Position numbers and translations under genes: made by a program. Positions 10,238 through 18,361 of a stretch of DNA of 64,000 bases are shown here, one piece after another; within the stretch, counting starts at the first letter, position 1, and every line of letters starts with the position of its first letter. Under the pieces are notes generated by a model that ran no database searches, was not told where the DNA came from, and was given only the letters and a program-made list of their open reading frames with translations. Source of the DNA: JABCYV01 sp963696025 (GTDB taxonomy: Bacteria; Acidobacteriota; Terriglobia; Terriglobales; Acidobacteriaceae); assembly GCA_963696025.1 (NCBI GenBank), contig CAVOII010000007.1, positions 310,001 to 374,000 on the forward strand, given 5' to 3'.

Positions 10238-11426
10238 CGGAATCGAAAAACTCGGACCGGCGGGGCTGGTGCTGCAAGCGATTCTGGGATCACTGCTGGG
10301 AATCTTGCTACTCGTCGGATTCATTGTATTGCGACGATGGTACCGTGCGCGCTACTTCCGCAAAAGAAATGAGCAGACGCTCGTCTTACGCTCCCGATGG
10401 GACGACATCATCTCGGGCAAGATATCAGCCGAGGAGTGGCGCTTCGACCCGCTCGCCTGCGACATCGTTGAATCGATTTTGCTAGACACGATTGAAATGG
10501 CCACTCCCGACCAGCTCCCGAAACTTTTGGACTGTCTTCGTACCAGTGGATTACTCGATATGCGCATTTGCGAAGCGCGAATGTCACGCGGATGGAAACG
10601 CCGGACAGCGCTGCTCGCCCTGGGCCGGACTCGTGCCATGGAATCCATTCCCGCCTTGGCCGCAGCATTGGATTCGCCCTCTCGTGAGACCCGAATTGCA
10701 GCAGTGCGCGGCATGGGACGTATCGCACGTATGGAGGCTGCCATCCCAGTCTTGGATCGCCTTGTAAGCGGCCAGTTGGACGTGCCGGAACGAACTGTGA
10801 AAAACACCTTGGTCAACTGTTGTCGCAGTTATCCGAGCATCCTGATCAGCTATATCGATCAAACGCAAGGCCCGCTGCGGGAGCTGCTGGCGCGCGTCCT
10901 GGGCGAGGTCGCCTCGCCGGATCTAGGAGAGGAATTGCTGATATTGGCGGCGGACAGCCTTCCGGAAGTGCGTGCTTCCGCGGCCAGAGCTCTGGGCAAT
11001 ACCAATACTCCATTCACCTTGCCTGCGCTCCACACCTTGGCGGACGATCCCGAGTGGTTCGTGCGCTTGCGAGCCGTGGCGGCGCTGGGACAAATCGAAA
11101 ACATCGGGAAAATCCGCATCCTACTGCGCGCGCTGTGCGACACCAACCGCCATGTACGCCAGCGTGCCGCGTGGGTGCTGGCGCGCATGGAGCCGCAACT
11201 GGAGCAGATATTGGAAGAGGTTGTAGCGACCCATGACGATTACGCGTTGCAATCGTTTATCTCCGAAATGGAGCGTTCCGGCACCATCGAAAAAATCGTT
11301 GGTACTTTGGAGGTTGGTTCCGACCATCATTGTGCTCAGGATGCATTGATGGAAGTTGTGGCTCTAGTCAGAAAGCGGGTGGAAATGTCGCGTAAAGCTG
11401 CGGCGGTCGCGGCGGGGAGATCCTGA
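10221..11426 (+). CDS. HEAT-repeat membrane protein of polysaccharide operon
   Basis: 401 residues. One N-terminal membrane helix (LVLQAILGSLLGILLLVGFIV) and a basic stop-transfer segment, then a cytoplasmic part made of helical HEAT/Armadillo-type repeats (for example MESIPALAAALDSPSRETRI, PEVRASAARALGN, PEWFVRLRAVAALGQIEN, RHVRQRAAWVLARME). No catalytic motif is seen. It starts inside the barrel gene and ends 2 bases before the glycosyltransferase, so it is part of the same operon. Standard Pga/Pel systems have no HEAT protein; a scaffold or regulatory role at the synthase, comparable in place to PgaD or PelG, is inference. Confidence 0.8.
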   Translation: MGFIFSGIEKLGPAGLVLQAILGSLLGILLLVGFIVLRRWYRARYFRKRNEQTLVLRSRWDDIISGKISAEEWRFDPLACDIVESILLDTIEMATPDQLPKLLDCLRTSGLLDMRICEARMSRGWKRRTALLALGRTRAMESIPALAAALDSPSRETRIAAVRGMGRIARMEAAIPVLDRLVSGQLDVPERTVKNTLVNCCRSYPSILISYIDQTQGPLRELLARVLGEVASPDLGEELLILAADSLPEVRASAARALGNTNTPFTLPALHTLADDPEWFVRLRAVAALGQIENIGKIRILLRALCDTNRHVRQRAAWVLARMEPQLEQILEEVVATHDDYALQSFISEMERSGTIEKIVGTLEVGSDHHCAQDALMEVVALVRKRVEMSRKAAAVAAGRS

Positions 11427-11428
11427 AA

Positions 11429-12838
11429 GTGCGTTTCCTCGCCATTTCTAACGACATCCTCTTCGTCTACTATCTGTTTTCGAATCTAATTTATCTGGCC
11501 CTGCTGATCGTTGCGATTTCTAAGAACACCGTCCATCGTCATCGTCTAGGTAGTCTCAGACTCGAACTCATTAAAGCCTCACCGTTTACGCCGCCCATCA
11601 CTCTGATCGTTCCGGCACACGACGAGGAACGGTCCATAGTGGGCAGCGTGGGGGCCCTGCTCCGGCTGGAGTATCCCAGCCTCGAAGTCATTGTCGTCAA
11701 TGATGGATCGAACGACGACACCATGGAAGAGTTGCGACAGGCGTACCAGCTTCAGACCGCACGGATACTTTACGTTGCCGAGATCGCGACTGCACCGATT
11801 CACGCCATTTACCGCAGTCTGCTCGAACCACGCCTGTTCGTCCTCGACAAAGAAACGGCGGGCTGCAAAGCCGACGCAATTAATGCGGGGCTCAACGCTG
11901 CCACCAGTCCTTACGTATGCGTGGTGGACGCCGACTCGATTCTGGAAAAGGAATCTCTCGTCCGTATCATGGCAGGAGTATTCTCCGATCCCGGTCGGGT
12001 TGTGGCAGTGGGTGGCATCGTACGGGTATTGAACGGCTCCCGCGTTGTGCAGAATCAGATCGAACAGGTGCGTTTACCCAAACCAGCAGTCGAGGTCATG
12101 CAAGTCATTGAGTATTTGCGTGCCTTCTTGGTTGGCCGCGAGGGCTGGGCAGCTTTTAACATGCTGCCCATCATCTCCGGCGCCTTCGGAGTTTTTCAGC
12201 GCGATCTAGTCAAGCAATTAGGAGGGTTTCGCAATCGTGCGGTGGGGGAAGACATCGATCTGATCGTCCGTATGCACCGTCGCCTGCACGAGGAACACCG
12301 CGAGTATCACATTAACTTTATTCCCGATCCCACCTGTTGGACCGAAGTTCCTACCGACTTAAAGTCGCTCGCGCGTCAGCGGGCACGCTGGCACAAGGGT
12401 CTGATCGATACCCTCTGGCCGAATCGGGACATGCTGTTTCGCGCACGCTATGGGCGAGTCGGTTGGGTAGTTCTTCCCTATATGTGGATCTTCGAGTTTT
12501 TTGCTCCGATCATCGAACTGGTGGGGTACTCCACGATGATCCTCGCCGTCATATTGGGCGTATTGAGCAAATCCTTCTTCTTGCAATTCTTATTGTTTGG
12601 TTACGCCTTTGCCACACTGATTTCCATTGGTTCGGTTTTGCTAGAAGAAATGACCTTTCGTCGCTATAACGACTGGCGCGAGGTCGCTCGTTTGCTTATG
12701 TACTGCTTCTTTGAACATTTCCCGTACCGGCAGCTAACCATGGTGTGGCGATTGCAAGGCATTTGGCAGTACTTGCGTGGCGACCTCCAATGGCGTCGGG
12801 TGCGGCGTGTGGGCATTTCCGCCAATCCTGCCAGGTGA
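11429..12838 (+). CDS. processive family 2 glycosyltransferase (PgaC/IcaA-like)
   Basis: 469 residues from GTG 11429, with GGGGAGA just upstream. An N-terminal helix (FVYYLFSNLIYLALLIVAI) precedes a GT2 catalytic domain with VPAHDEE, VVNDGSNDDT, the DxD-type VVDADS, the acceptor-side GEDIDL, and RQRARWHKG (the QxxRW-like motif of processive synthases). Two or more helices follow (about 345-420). Members polymerise a beta-linked sugar, GlcNAc in PgaC/IcaA, and thread it through the inner membrane. With the deacetylase, barrel and HEAT protein it defines a synthase-dependent exopolysaccharide machine. PgaC-type synthases are commonly switched on by c-di-GMP, which fits the PilZ gene that follows. 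Confidence 0.92.
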   Translation: MRFLAISNDILFVYYLFSNLIYLALLIVAISKNTVHRHRLGSLRLELIKASPFTPPITLIVPAHDEERSIVGSVGALLRLEYPSLEVIVVNDGSNDDTMEELRQAYQLQTARILYVAEIATAPIHAIYRSLLEPRLFVLDKETAGCKADAINAGLNAATSPYVCVVDADSILEKESLVRIMAGVFSDPGRVVAVGGIVRVLNGSRVVQNQIEQVRLPKPAVEVMQVIEYLRAFLVGREGWAAFNMLPIISGAFGVFQRDLVKQLGGFRNRAVGEDIDLIVRMHRRLHEEHREYHINFIPDPTCWTEVPTDLKSLARQRARWHKGLIDTLWPNRDMLFRARYGRVGWVVLPYMWIFEFFAPIIELVGYSTMILAVILGVLSKSFFLQFLLFGYAFATLISIGSVLLEEMTFRRYNDWREVARLLMYCFFEHFPYRQLTMVWRLQGIWQYLRGDLQWRRVRRVGISANPAR

Positions 12839-12874
12839 GAAGTTGTGTGGTGTGCAAGAGTCTGCATTGACCAT

Positions 12875-12890
12875 GTTCTGATTTCAGAAC
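12875..12890. promoter_or_regulatory. 16-base inverted repeat upstream of pilZ gene
   Basis: GTTCTGA and TCAGAAC form a perfect 7-bp inverted repeat around a TT centre, 54 bases before the PilZ start codon and directly after a TTGACC that could serve as a -35 box. It is a plausible operator, but no regulator can be assigned. Confidence 0.35.
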
Positions 12891-12944
12891 AGCTCCACGA
12901 AAGTTGCACCAGGTTGTCTGTCGTTGAGGTAAACAACCTCTACA

Positions 12945-13298
12945 ATGGACTCCCCAGACAAACACGAAGCCCCTATAAACAAGCGACGATATCCCAGGTA
13001 TGAACTCGAAACCGAGCTGAGGGCAACCATCGTGGGGCCGGAGCCCCGGGGAGTAATGCGAGGCCGTTGTCTCAACATCAGCGAGGCGGGAGTGGCAGGC
13101 GTATTCACTACCGGATGGGATGTCGGCACACCGGTCAATCTAGAATTCTCAGTACCCGTGACGAGCAGCCAGGTGAGGGTTGAAGGAGTTCTCCGCAGTC
13201 ATACGGACTACCGCTACGGATTTGAATTCGTAGATTTGCGGGCCGAACAGCGAGAGGTTATATGCAAGACCTGCAGAACGCTCGCCCTGTTCCAATAA
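12945..13298 (+). CDS. stand-alone PilZ-domain protein
   Basis: 117 residues. The c-di-GMP binding motifs of PilZ are both present: RRYPRYE (RxxxR) near residue 14 and NISEAGVAG ([D/N]xSxxG) near 42. The rest is a six-stranded barrel pattern (VNLEFSVPV, VRVEGVLRS, YRYGFEFVDL). No membrane segment. It lies 106 bases after the glycosyltransferase gene, on the same strand, so it may be the c-di-GMP reader for the polysaccharide synthase in the way Alg44 or BcsA PilZ domains work; this link is inferred from position only. Confidence 0.88.
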   Translation: MDSPDKHEAPINKRRYPRYELETELRATIVGPEPRGVMRGRCLNISEAGVAGVFTTGWDVGTPVNLEFSVPVTSSQVRVEGVLRSHTDYRYGFEFVDLRAEQREVICKTCRTLALFQ

Positions 13299-13378
13299 CC
13301 ACTCTTGACTTGACGGACGCAAGGTCGACTATCCTATGGTGGAGAAACTCTAGAGCGAACCCGTAGAGAAGGGTGGGA

Positions 13379-13765
13379 ATGCAAACAGTATTACTCGTTG
13401 AAGACAGTAAATTCTTGCGAATTGCCAGCGAACGGGTGCTCAAGAACGCCGGTTATCACGTCGTTGTCGCAGCGGACGGCGAGGAGGCTCTCCGCCTTGC
13501 CGTTAGTGGAATCCCACAACTAATCATCCTGGACATGTTGCTACCTAAGGTCAGCGGCCCGGAAGTCCTGCGCCGCTTGAAGAAGGAGAAGATTACAGCT
13601 CACATCCCCGTGATTGTGTTGAGCGGTTTGTCTAAGCAGAACGAAGATAAATTGATAAAGGAAGGAGCATTTGCATTCCTGGAGAAAGGTTCATTGGGCG
13701 ACAGCCCGGACGCGCTCGTAGGCATCGTCAAACGAGCGTTAGCGAAAAAAGACACACCAGGCTGA
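13379..13765 (+). CDS. single-domain response regulator (CheY-like)
   Basis: 128 residues from ATG 13379, with AGAAGGG about 5 bases upstream (a GTG at 13373 would add two residues). It has the acidic pair in LLVEDSKF, the phospho-acceptor Asp in LIILDMLLPK, the switch Ser in VIVLSGLS, and the Lys in FLEKGSLG. No output domain, so it must act by protein contact. It follows the PilZ gene by 80 bases on the same strand. No histidine kinase is in the window. Confidence 0.9.
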   Translation: MQTVLLVEDSKFLRIASERVLKNAGYHVVVAADGEEALRLAVSGIPQLIILDMLLPKVSGPEVLRRLKKEKITAHIPVIVLSGLSKQNEDKLIKEGAFAFLEKGSLGDSPDALVGIVKRALAKKDTPG

Positions 13766-13910
13766 ACCTCCCGGACCTGTGAGCGTCCACGTTATCCATT
13801 TCTGGGCGGATTGGCGTATGATTGTGAACCTCGAACCGTTAGTTGGTCCGCAGTTACCCTCGCAAGGGTTCGCGTCGGGCTCCAAGTGACAGCAACAGAC
13901 AGGAGGTCAA

Positions 13911-14745
13911 ATGAAGAATCGTGCGTTACTGACGTTCTTGTTGTCCGCGGTATTTGTCCCAACCTTCGCGCAGCAGAGTAACTCGAATTCGAACGCACAG
14001 CCAGCGGCCCAAAGCGGAAGCACTATCTGCAAGGAGCCGCTGGAGTGCAACCAGCAATGACCCCTGGAATGGGGAGGAGCCCAACTTCGCAAATCTCGTC
14101 CGGCAGGGAGTTACGCGGAAAAAGGACGTTCAGGGGCAGATCCGGCCCATCCGGGATTGTCTTAACGAACTGGATGATGCGGCTGCGACGAATACCAGGA
14201 TGATTAAGGACGTCGATGCGAAAGCGCAACGAGGCATTGAGCTGGCTTCTGCGAAGACCAAGGAAGCCGACCAGCACGCTGGCGACGCGAGCGACCGCGC
14301 GAATGGCGCGAAACAAGCGGCAGCCGAACCGCTGACTCGCCTTTCAAACCTAGAGCAGGTCGTGGGCAGCGTCGACCAATACAAAGCTGGCACGCAAACC
14401 GAAATTCATTTCCGTCCCGGCGGGACCACGCTGAGCAAGACGGCGAATGATGCTCTCGACGCGATGGCCGTCCCCCTCAAGGATCAACACAACTACGTCA
14501 TTGAAGTCCGTGGCTATTCTCCCGGCCGTGGTCAAGCCGCAATCGCTAACTCGCAAAGGATTGCGGACTTGGTGATGCGTTACTTGGTGCTTAACCATCA
14601 AATTCCGGTCCACCGCATCTACGTGCTGGGCATGGGCGACGCACCGATGACCGCCGAGGGGCGAAATACGGCCAAGCACCCCACTGGCAGGCTAGTCGAA
14701 ATCCAGCTCCTGAAGAACGATGTCGTGAGTTCAATGCAACACTGA
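13911..14745 (+). pseudogene. OmpA-like envelope protein, frameshift after signal peptide
   Basis: ATG 13911 follows a strong AGGAGG site and encodes a clear signal peptide (MKNRALLTFLLSAVFVPTFA), but this frame stops at 14058-14060. From about 14040 the continuation is one frame over: a long helical, coiled-coil-like part (ELDDAAATNTRMIKDVDAKA), then an OmpA_C-like peptidoglycan-binding region (TEIHFRPGGTTLSKTANDAL, VIEVRGYSPGRGQAAIANSQ, HRIYVLGMGDAP). I recall intact relatives in Acidobacteria with both parts in one frame. As written, the C-terminal part has no signal peptide and would not be exported. A sequencing or assembly indel is an alternative explanation. Confidence 0.75.
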
Positions 14746-14928
14746 TGATAGGAAAGAGATAGTTGGGCGAATGGGACGTAGCCTCGTCTTGTCTTAAGAG
14801 GAGTAGACACTGCCTCGCGGCCCCGCATTACAAGCACTGTTACCAAAGATTAGAGGTGCTCTGAGCTCGTTCTGCAGCGTATTTCCTTGCGCGAGCACTG
14901 GAGGAGCAGAATTTCCAACCATGTCGAC

Positions 14929-15264
14929 TCATTCGTTCTTGAGAGAGAGTCGGCAGTCCTCGCACAAGCTAGACTCGAACTGCTCGCCACGCTCTGGAGT
15001 GGCGCCGCAGAGGCGACACGACCAGCCATTCTCCCGACAAAGGTTGGCCCACGCCGCGTCTTTTTTGCGCTCTTCTGGGTGGTCGGCGTTAGTCACGGGG
15101 CAAAGTATAAGTCCAACTTTTGACTGCGGCCAAGATGCTGCGGCCTCCCAGAGCTCTCTCTGATAGTGAGGCCTTCTTCTAAGTGTAAAGAGTCGGTCTA
15201 GAATCGTTTCCGCCGCCCCAATTTCGTCCGCGCTATTGCTTTCGTAATAGCGGATGATCCACAA
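14929..15264 (-). CDS. small hypothetical protein with zinc-ribbon-like Cys pairs
   Basis: 111 residues. Not a family I recognise. The C-terminus carries CRLCGATPERGEQF and CEDC, a spacing typical of small zinc-binding ribbons, preceded by another Cys at CRENGW. The N-terminal half is mixed helix/strand with no membrane segment. The opposite strand has no competing gene. It stands alone between the OmpA-like pseudogene and the fragment at 15463. Confidence 0.45.
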   Translation of the reverse strand: MWIIRYYESNSADEIGAAETILDRLFTLRRRPHYQRELWEAAASWPQSKVGLILCPVTNADHPEERKKDAAWANLCRENGWSCRLCGATPERGEQFESSLCEDCRLSLKNE

Positions 15265-15462
15265 TCACTCCTGATGCCTTGCCTTACAAAAAGGCGCGCC
15301 TCGATCATCCAGACTGGGATCTCGAGCTGAGGCATGTGGTTCAGAGCCTTCGCCTGCAGAGACTGAGCCGCTGTCGGCTAGTATCGCGGAAAGACCAGTC
15401 AGGGGCAGAGCCCAGCACGACGGGACCATGTGCCCTACCTATTATCATCCGACAGGGAATTC

Positions 15463-15600
15463 ATGCGCCTAGCCATCATTTCTGACACCCACAGTAAATT
15501 CCCCGATCTGCCGAGGGGGACATTCTCGGTGCCATATCCAACTGGTGACCAAAGTGCCAGCCACCCTACACACCAGGGCCATTTTCATCGGAAGTGCTAG
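15463..15600 (+). pseudogene. remnant of a metallophosphoesterase N-terminus
   Basis: ATG 15463 opens with MRLAIISDTHSKFPDLP, which is the typical start of calcineurin-like (YfcE-type) phosphoesterases, including the metal-binding D-x-H. The expected next block (EGDILxHAGD-like) is only partly present and one frame over (EGDILGA), and the frame closes soon after. The remaining metal ligands are absent. I read this as a truncated relic; it is short, so the call is tentative. Confidence 0.4.
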
Positions 15601-15633
15601 AGCGCATAATTCGGGGATAGAAACCAGAAACCC

Positions 15634-15879
15634 ATGAACTGCGCTCCAGTCAGTTGCGAAGAACTTCTTGTGGCTCTGGCCGATTGTTATGAGCACGATC
15701 CGAACCAATTCGTAGCCCTCACGAGACAAAATGTAGATTCCCGTTTTGTGCGTGAAATCGTGGCAGAGCTGAGAAATGAAGGTTACGTCGACGAACACAT
15801 GCGGGGCGTGATTCGGTTGACCGCACGCGGTTATAGTTCGTATAAAAAGAAATCCCTTTCCGTCGCCTACCAGAATTAA
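15634..15879 (+). CDS. small winged-helix-like hypothetical protein
   Basis: 81 residues. The sequence reads as a compact helical domain ending in a wing-like segment (VREIVAELRNEGYVDEHMRG, VIRLTARGYSSYKKK), similar to MarR/PadR-type winged helices but too divergent to name. The composition is far more protein-like than the long frame on the opposite strand. A DNA-binding role is a guess from the fold pattern. Confidence 0.5.
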   Translation: MNCAPVSCEELLVALADCYEHDPNQFVALTRQNVDSRFVREIVAELRNEGYVDEHMRGVIRLTARGYSSYKKKSLSVAYQN

Positions 15880-16380
15880 GTGCCGCTTACCATAATTCAC
15901 ACTCACGTGCGCAACAACTGGCACTGACGAAGCTAGCAGCTGGTTCCTGTCCAACCCTCCGCGCCGATGAATGCAGTCCGTAGAATCTTTGCGAATCCAC
16001 CGGATTGACCTGGGCGCAATATTCACTGTCGTGAACTGCTAGAGAGTTACCGACGCGCACACCTGCAAACCACAAGGCGAAGGTGCCCTTCCGCTGACTC
16101 AAGCGCTACAGATTTCAATGGACCTGCTTGTTTCACATCAATCCTCTTCGTGATCCGCTCGACCTTAGCGACCTTCGTCTAGCACAGCCAATCGCGCGCA
16201 GTCAGTATGATCGCGCGAAAGCTTCCCGTCGGGCATCGCTTCGCCACGGAGACCGCGCCGGAGGCGGGATCAGCGCAGTGTCACCGACATAACTCTCTAG
16301 ATAACCGTTGCTAATAAGCCTTGCTAGGATCGCCCTCAAAGCTAAGAATACTCGTGATCCTTGATAGGAAGGTTGCAACC
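15880..16380. other. 500-base upstream region of the RiPP-like operon
   Basis: No supported gene. It should carry the promoter of the operon that starts at 16381. I see no strong -35/-10 pair and no clear operator or riboswitch. Confidence 0.4.
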
Positions 16381-16797
16381 GTGGAGAAGAGCTGCGAAAC
16401 CTGGAGTGTTCCGAGTATCCAACCGATCGCAAAAACCGATATTGAGCCCACAGCGTTGTCAACAGAGCTCTACCTCAGGGCGGATGCCGTTGTCGCTCGT
16501 TACGTGGCCGGAGAGACGCTCGTTCTGCCGGTGAGAGGGGACATCGGTGACTTGGCTTGCTTTTATAGCTTCAGTGGCGCGGGAACCGCGATCTGGGAGG
16601 CTCTGGAGAAGCCTAAGAGCCTCAAAGACGTTTGTGATGCGATCGAGCGCAAGTACGAGATAGACAGAAAAAAGGCGGAAGAAGACGTCGTGCTTTTCGT
16701 GCGCGAGATCTGTTCGCTCGGGCTGGCGCAAGTTGTGGTCGATTCTGAAAATGCGTCGGGGGCGGGGAACAACAAGTGTCATGAACAACTCCGCTGA
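16381..16797 (+). CDS. PqqD-like peptide-recognition protein (RiPP RRE)
   Basis: 138 residues from GTG 16381, which has AGGAAGG 8 bases upstream. After a ~30-residue N-terminal tail the protein matches the PqqD fold: beta-strands (YLRADAVVARYVAGETLVL), the conserved aromatic/Gly stretch (CFYSFSGAGTAIWEALEKP), and a three-helix bundle (SLKDVCDAIERKYEIDRKKA, VVLFVREICSLGLA). PqqD-type domains bind the leader of a precursor peptide and present it to a radical SAM enzyme. That enzyme follows at once, with 57 bases between this stop and its preferred start. The C-terminal tail (GNNKCHEQLR) is unusual. A role as recognition element for the 58-residue peptide at 18146 is strongly suggested by context. 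Confidence 0.85.
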   Translation: MEKSCETWSVPSIQPIAKTDIEPTALSTELYLRADAVVARYVAGETLVLPVRGDIGDLACFYSFSGAGTAIWEALEKPKSLKDVCDAIERKYEIDRKKAEEDVVLFVREICSLGLAQVVVDSENASGAGNNKCHEQLR

Positions 16798-16854
16798 GTG
16801 TATGCAAGGCGGGTTCCCGATTTTCAAGCAGCGCAGTTGCGGGTTGGGGCGGTA

Positions 16855-18126
16855 ATGGAAGCAAAAACGTATGGAGAATTCAGCCGCTTGGTCCATGGCC
16901 ACTCTTCTGGCCAGCGCGCTCCATTGAGCGTCTCGATCGAAGTAACCCGCCGCTGTCCTTTGGACTGCCTGCACTGTTACAACAACCTGGCGATGGCCGA
17001 CCAAGAGGCTCGCAGCCGGGAGTTGACCACAGAGGAGCACTTCCGGTTACTGGACGATCTGGCTGATTTGGGTTGCTTGTGGCTTCTGTACACAGGAGGG
17101 GAGATTTTCGCACGCAAAGATTTTCTGGAAATCTATACATATGCCAAGCAAAAGGGTTTCCTGATCACTCTGTTCACCAATGGAACGTTGATTACGGAAC
17201 GCGTTGCGGATTACCTTCGGCAGTGGCCCCCTTTTGCGATTGAAATCACGCTATATGGCCGGACGAAGGAAACTTATGAAGCTTTAACTGGAATCGATGG
17301 GGGCTACGAACGCTGCCTGCGTGGAGTAACTCGGCTGCGGGATCGAGGACTGCCGCTGAAACTAAAGACCGTTCCGACTACCATCAACAAGCATGAAGTT
17401 GTGGCCATGAAGGACTTCGTAGAGCAGGAGTTGCATCTCGCTTTCAAGTTCGATTCGCTCATCAACCCCCGCATTGATTGCTCCCAGAGTCCTCTGGCGA
17501 TTCGGCTATCCCCTGAGGAAGTTGTCGCTCTCGACCTGCACTGGCCGAAACTCGCAGCCGAGCACCGGGCAGCGGCGACGCGGGAGCTAGCGATAGGCTC
17601 AGCTCCAGAACAAATGGACACGGTGTATTCCTGCGGTGGGGGTATGAATTCCTTCGCCGTGGATCCCTATGGGCAGATGAGCATTTGCGTGCTGTCCCAT
17701 CAGGATACGTATGACATCCGCTCGGGTACTGTGAAGGAAGGCTGGGAGCGATTTCTTCTGAAGGTGCGCACTCAGGAGCGGAAGCGAATTTCCAAATGTG
17801 TGAAGTGTCGAATTCGCTCACTCTGCGGCATGTGTCCCGCCAATGGCGAACTGGAGAATGGCGACCCCGAATCGCCTGTCGAATTCCTCTGTGAGGTTGC
17901 GCACTTGCGCGCGATCGCATTGGGTCTCGACATTCCTGAACACGGGGAATGTAATTTCTGCTCGGGCGGCCAACATTATGATTCTGTGAAGGAATCGGCA
18001 CGCAGAATTGCTTCGAAAGACATCAGCGTGGGCGAATGGATCAGCCCGCAGGTTTTGCTTCCTATCCTGAATCATCCATCCGCCGCTTCGCATGAAGGTT
18101 GCGGCGGATGCGGGAGGCCGTCCTAA
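16855..18126 (+). CDS. radical SAM/SPASM peptide-modifying enzyme
   Basis: 423 residues from ATG 16855, preferred because a G-rich ribosome-site-like stretch precedes it; GTG 16798, directly after the previous stop, would add 19 residues. The radical SAM cluster motif is CPLDCLHC (C34, C38, C41), followed by LLYTGGE and the barrel (FLITLFTNGTLI, FAIEITLYGRTKETYEALTG). The C-terminal SPASM region binds further Fe-S clusters: YSCGGG, ICVLSHQ, KCVKCRIRSLCGMCPANGE and FLCEVAH. The extreme C-terminus is Gly/Cys-rich (HEGCGGCGRPS). Such enzymes install thioether, C-C or other crosslinks on ribosomal peptides. The substrate is probably the Cys-containing peptide encoded 19 bases downstream. The exact chemistry cannot be told from sequence. 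Confidence 0.93.
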   Translation: MEAKTYGEFSRLVHGHSSGQRAPLSVSIEVTRRCPLDCLHCYNNLAMADQEARSRELTTEEHFRLLDDLADLGCLWLLYTGGEIFARKDFLEIYTYAKQKGFLITLFTNGTLITERVADYLRQWPPFAIEITLYGRTKETYEALTGIDGGYERCLRGVTRLRDRGLPLKLKTVPTTINKHEVVAMKDFVEQELHLAFKFDSLINPRIDCSQSPLAIRLSPEEVVALDLHWPKLAAEHRAAATRELAIGSAPEQMDTVYSCGGGMNSFAVDPYGQMSICVLSHQDTYDIRSGTVKEGWERFLLKVRTQERKRISKCVKCRIRSLCGMCPANGELENGDPESPVEFLCEVAHLRAIALGLDIPEHGECNFCSGGQHYDSVKESARRIASKDISVGEWISPQVLLPILNHPSAASHEGCGGCGRPS

Positions 18127-18145
18127 CCATAACGGAGGAGGATTG

Positions 18146-18322
18146 ATGGTCGAAGACGGAGCACCTCAGAAGAAAGAACCATACGCGTCGCCGCGAGTGT
18201 CAGTCATCAGCTTGCGTCCCGAAGAAGCTGTGCTGGGAGCCTGCAAGAACCCGTCCTCGGCAGGGCCGGTTGGCGGCTCCTGTACGGCGATGATGACCCA
18301 GTGCAATGTACCCGGATCTTGA
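18146..18322 (+). CDS. putative RiPP precursor peptide
   Basis: 58 residues. ATG 18146 has a strong GGAGGAGG site just upstream. The N-terminal part (residues 1-30) is charged and leader-like, with PYASPRVSVISLRPEEAVLG ending at G31; the rest (ACKNPSSAGPVGGSC, then TAMMTQCNVPGS) holds three Cys (33, 46, 53) among small residues, Pro and Gly. There is no membrane segment or catalytic motif. Position between the SPASM enzyme and the kinase/peptidase genes, size and composition are those of a radical-SAM-modified precursor. The core boundary after the LG is inference. I do not recognise the product as any characterised RiPP class. Confidence 0.8.
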   Translation: MVEDGAPQKKEPYASPRVSVISLRPEEAVLGACKNPSSAGPVGGSCTAMMTQCNVPGS

Positions 18323-18361
18323 TACGGATGAGCTCTGAGACTCTGCGAGGGCGGGGTAGGA

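Noticed and set aside
15469..16026. Long minus-strand open frame of 185 codons
   Set aside because: It lies opposite the better-composed small gene at 15634-15879 and has no ribosome site or domain-like pattern; treated as a chance frame.
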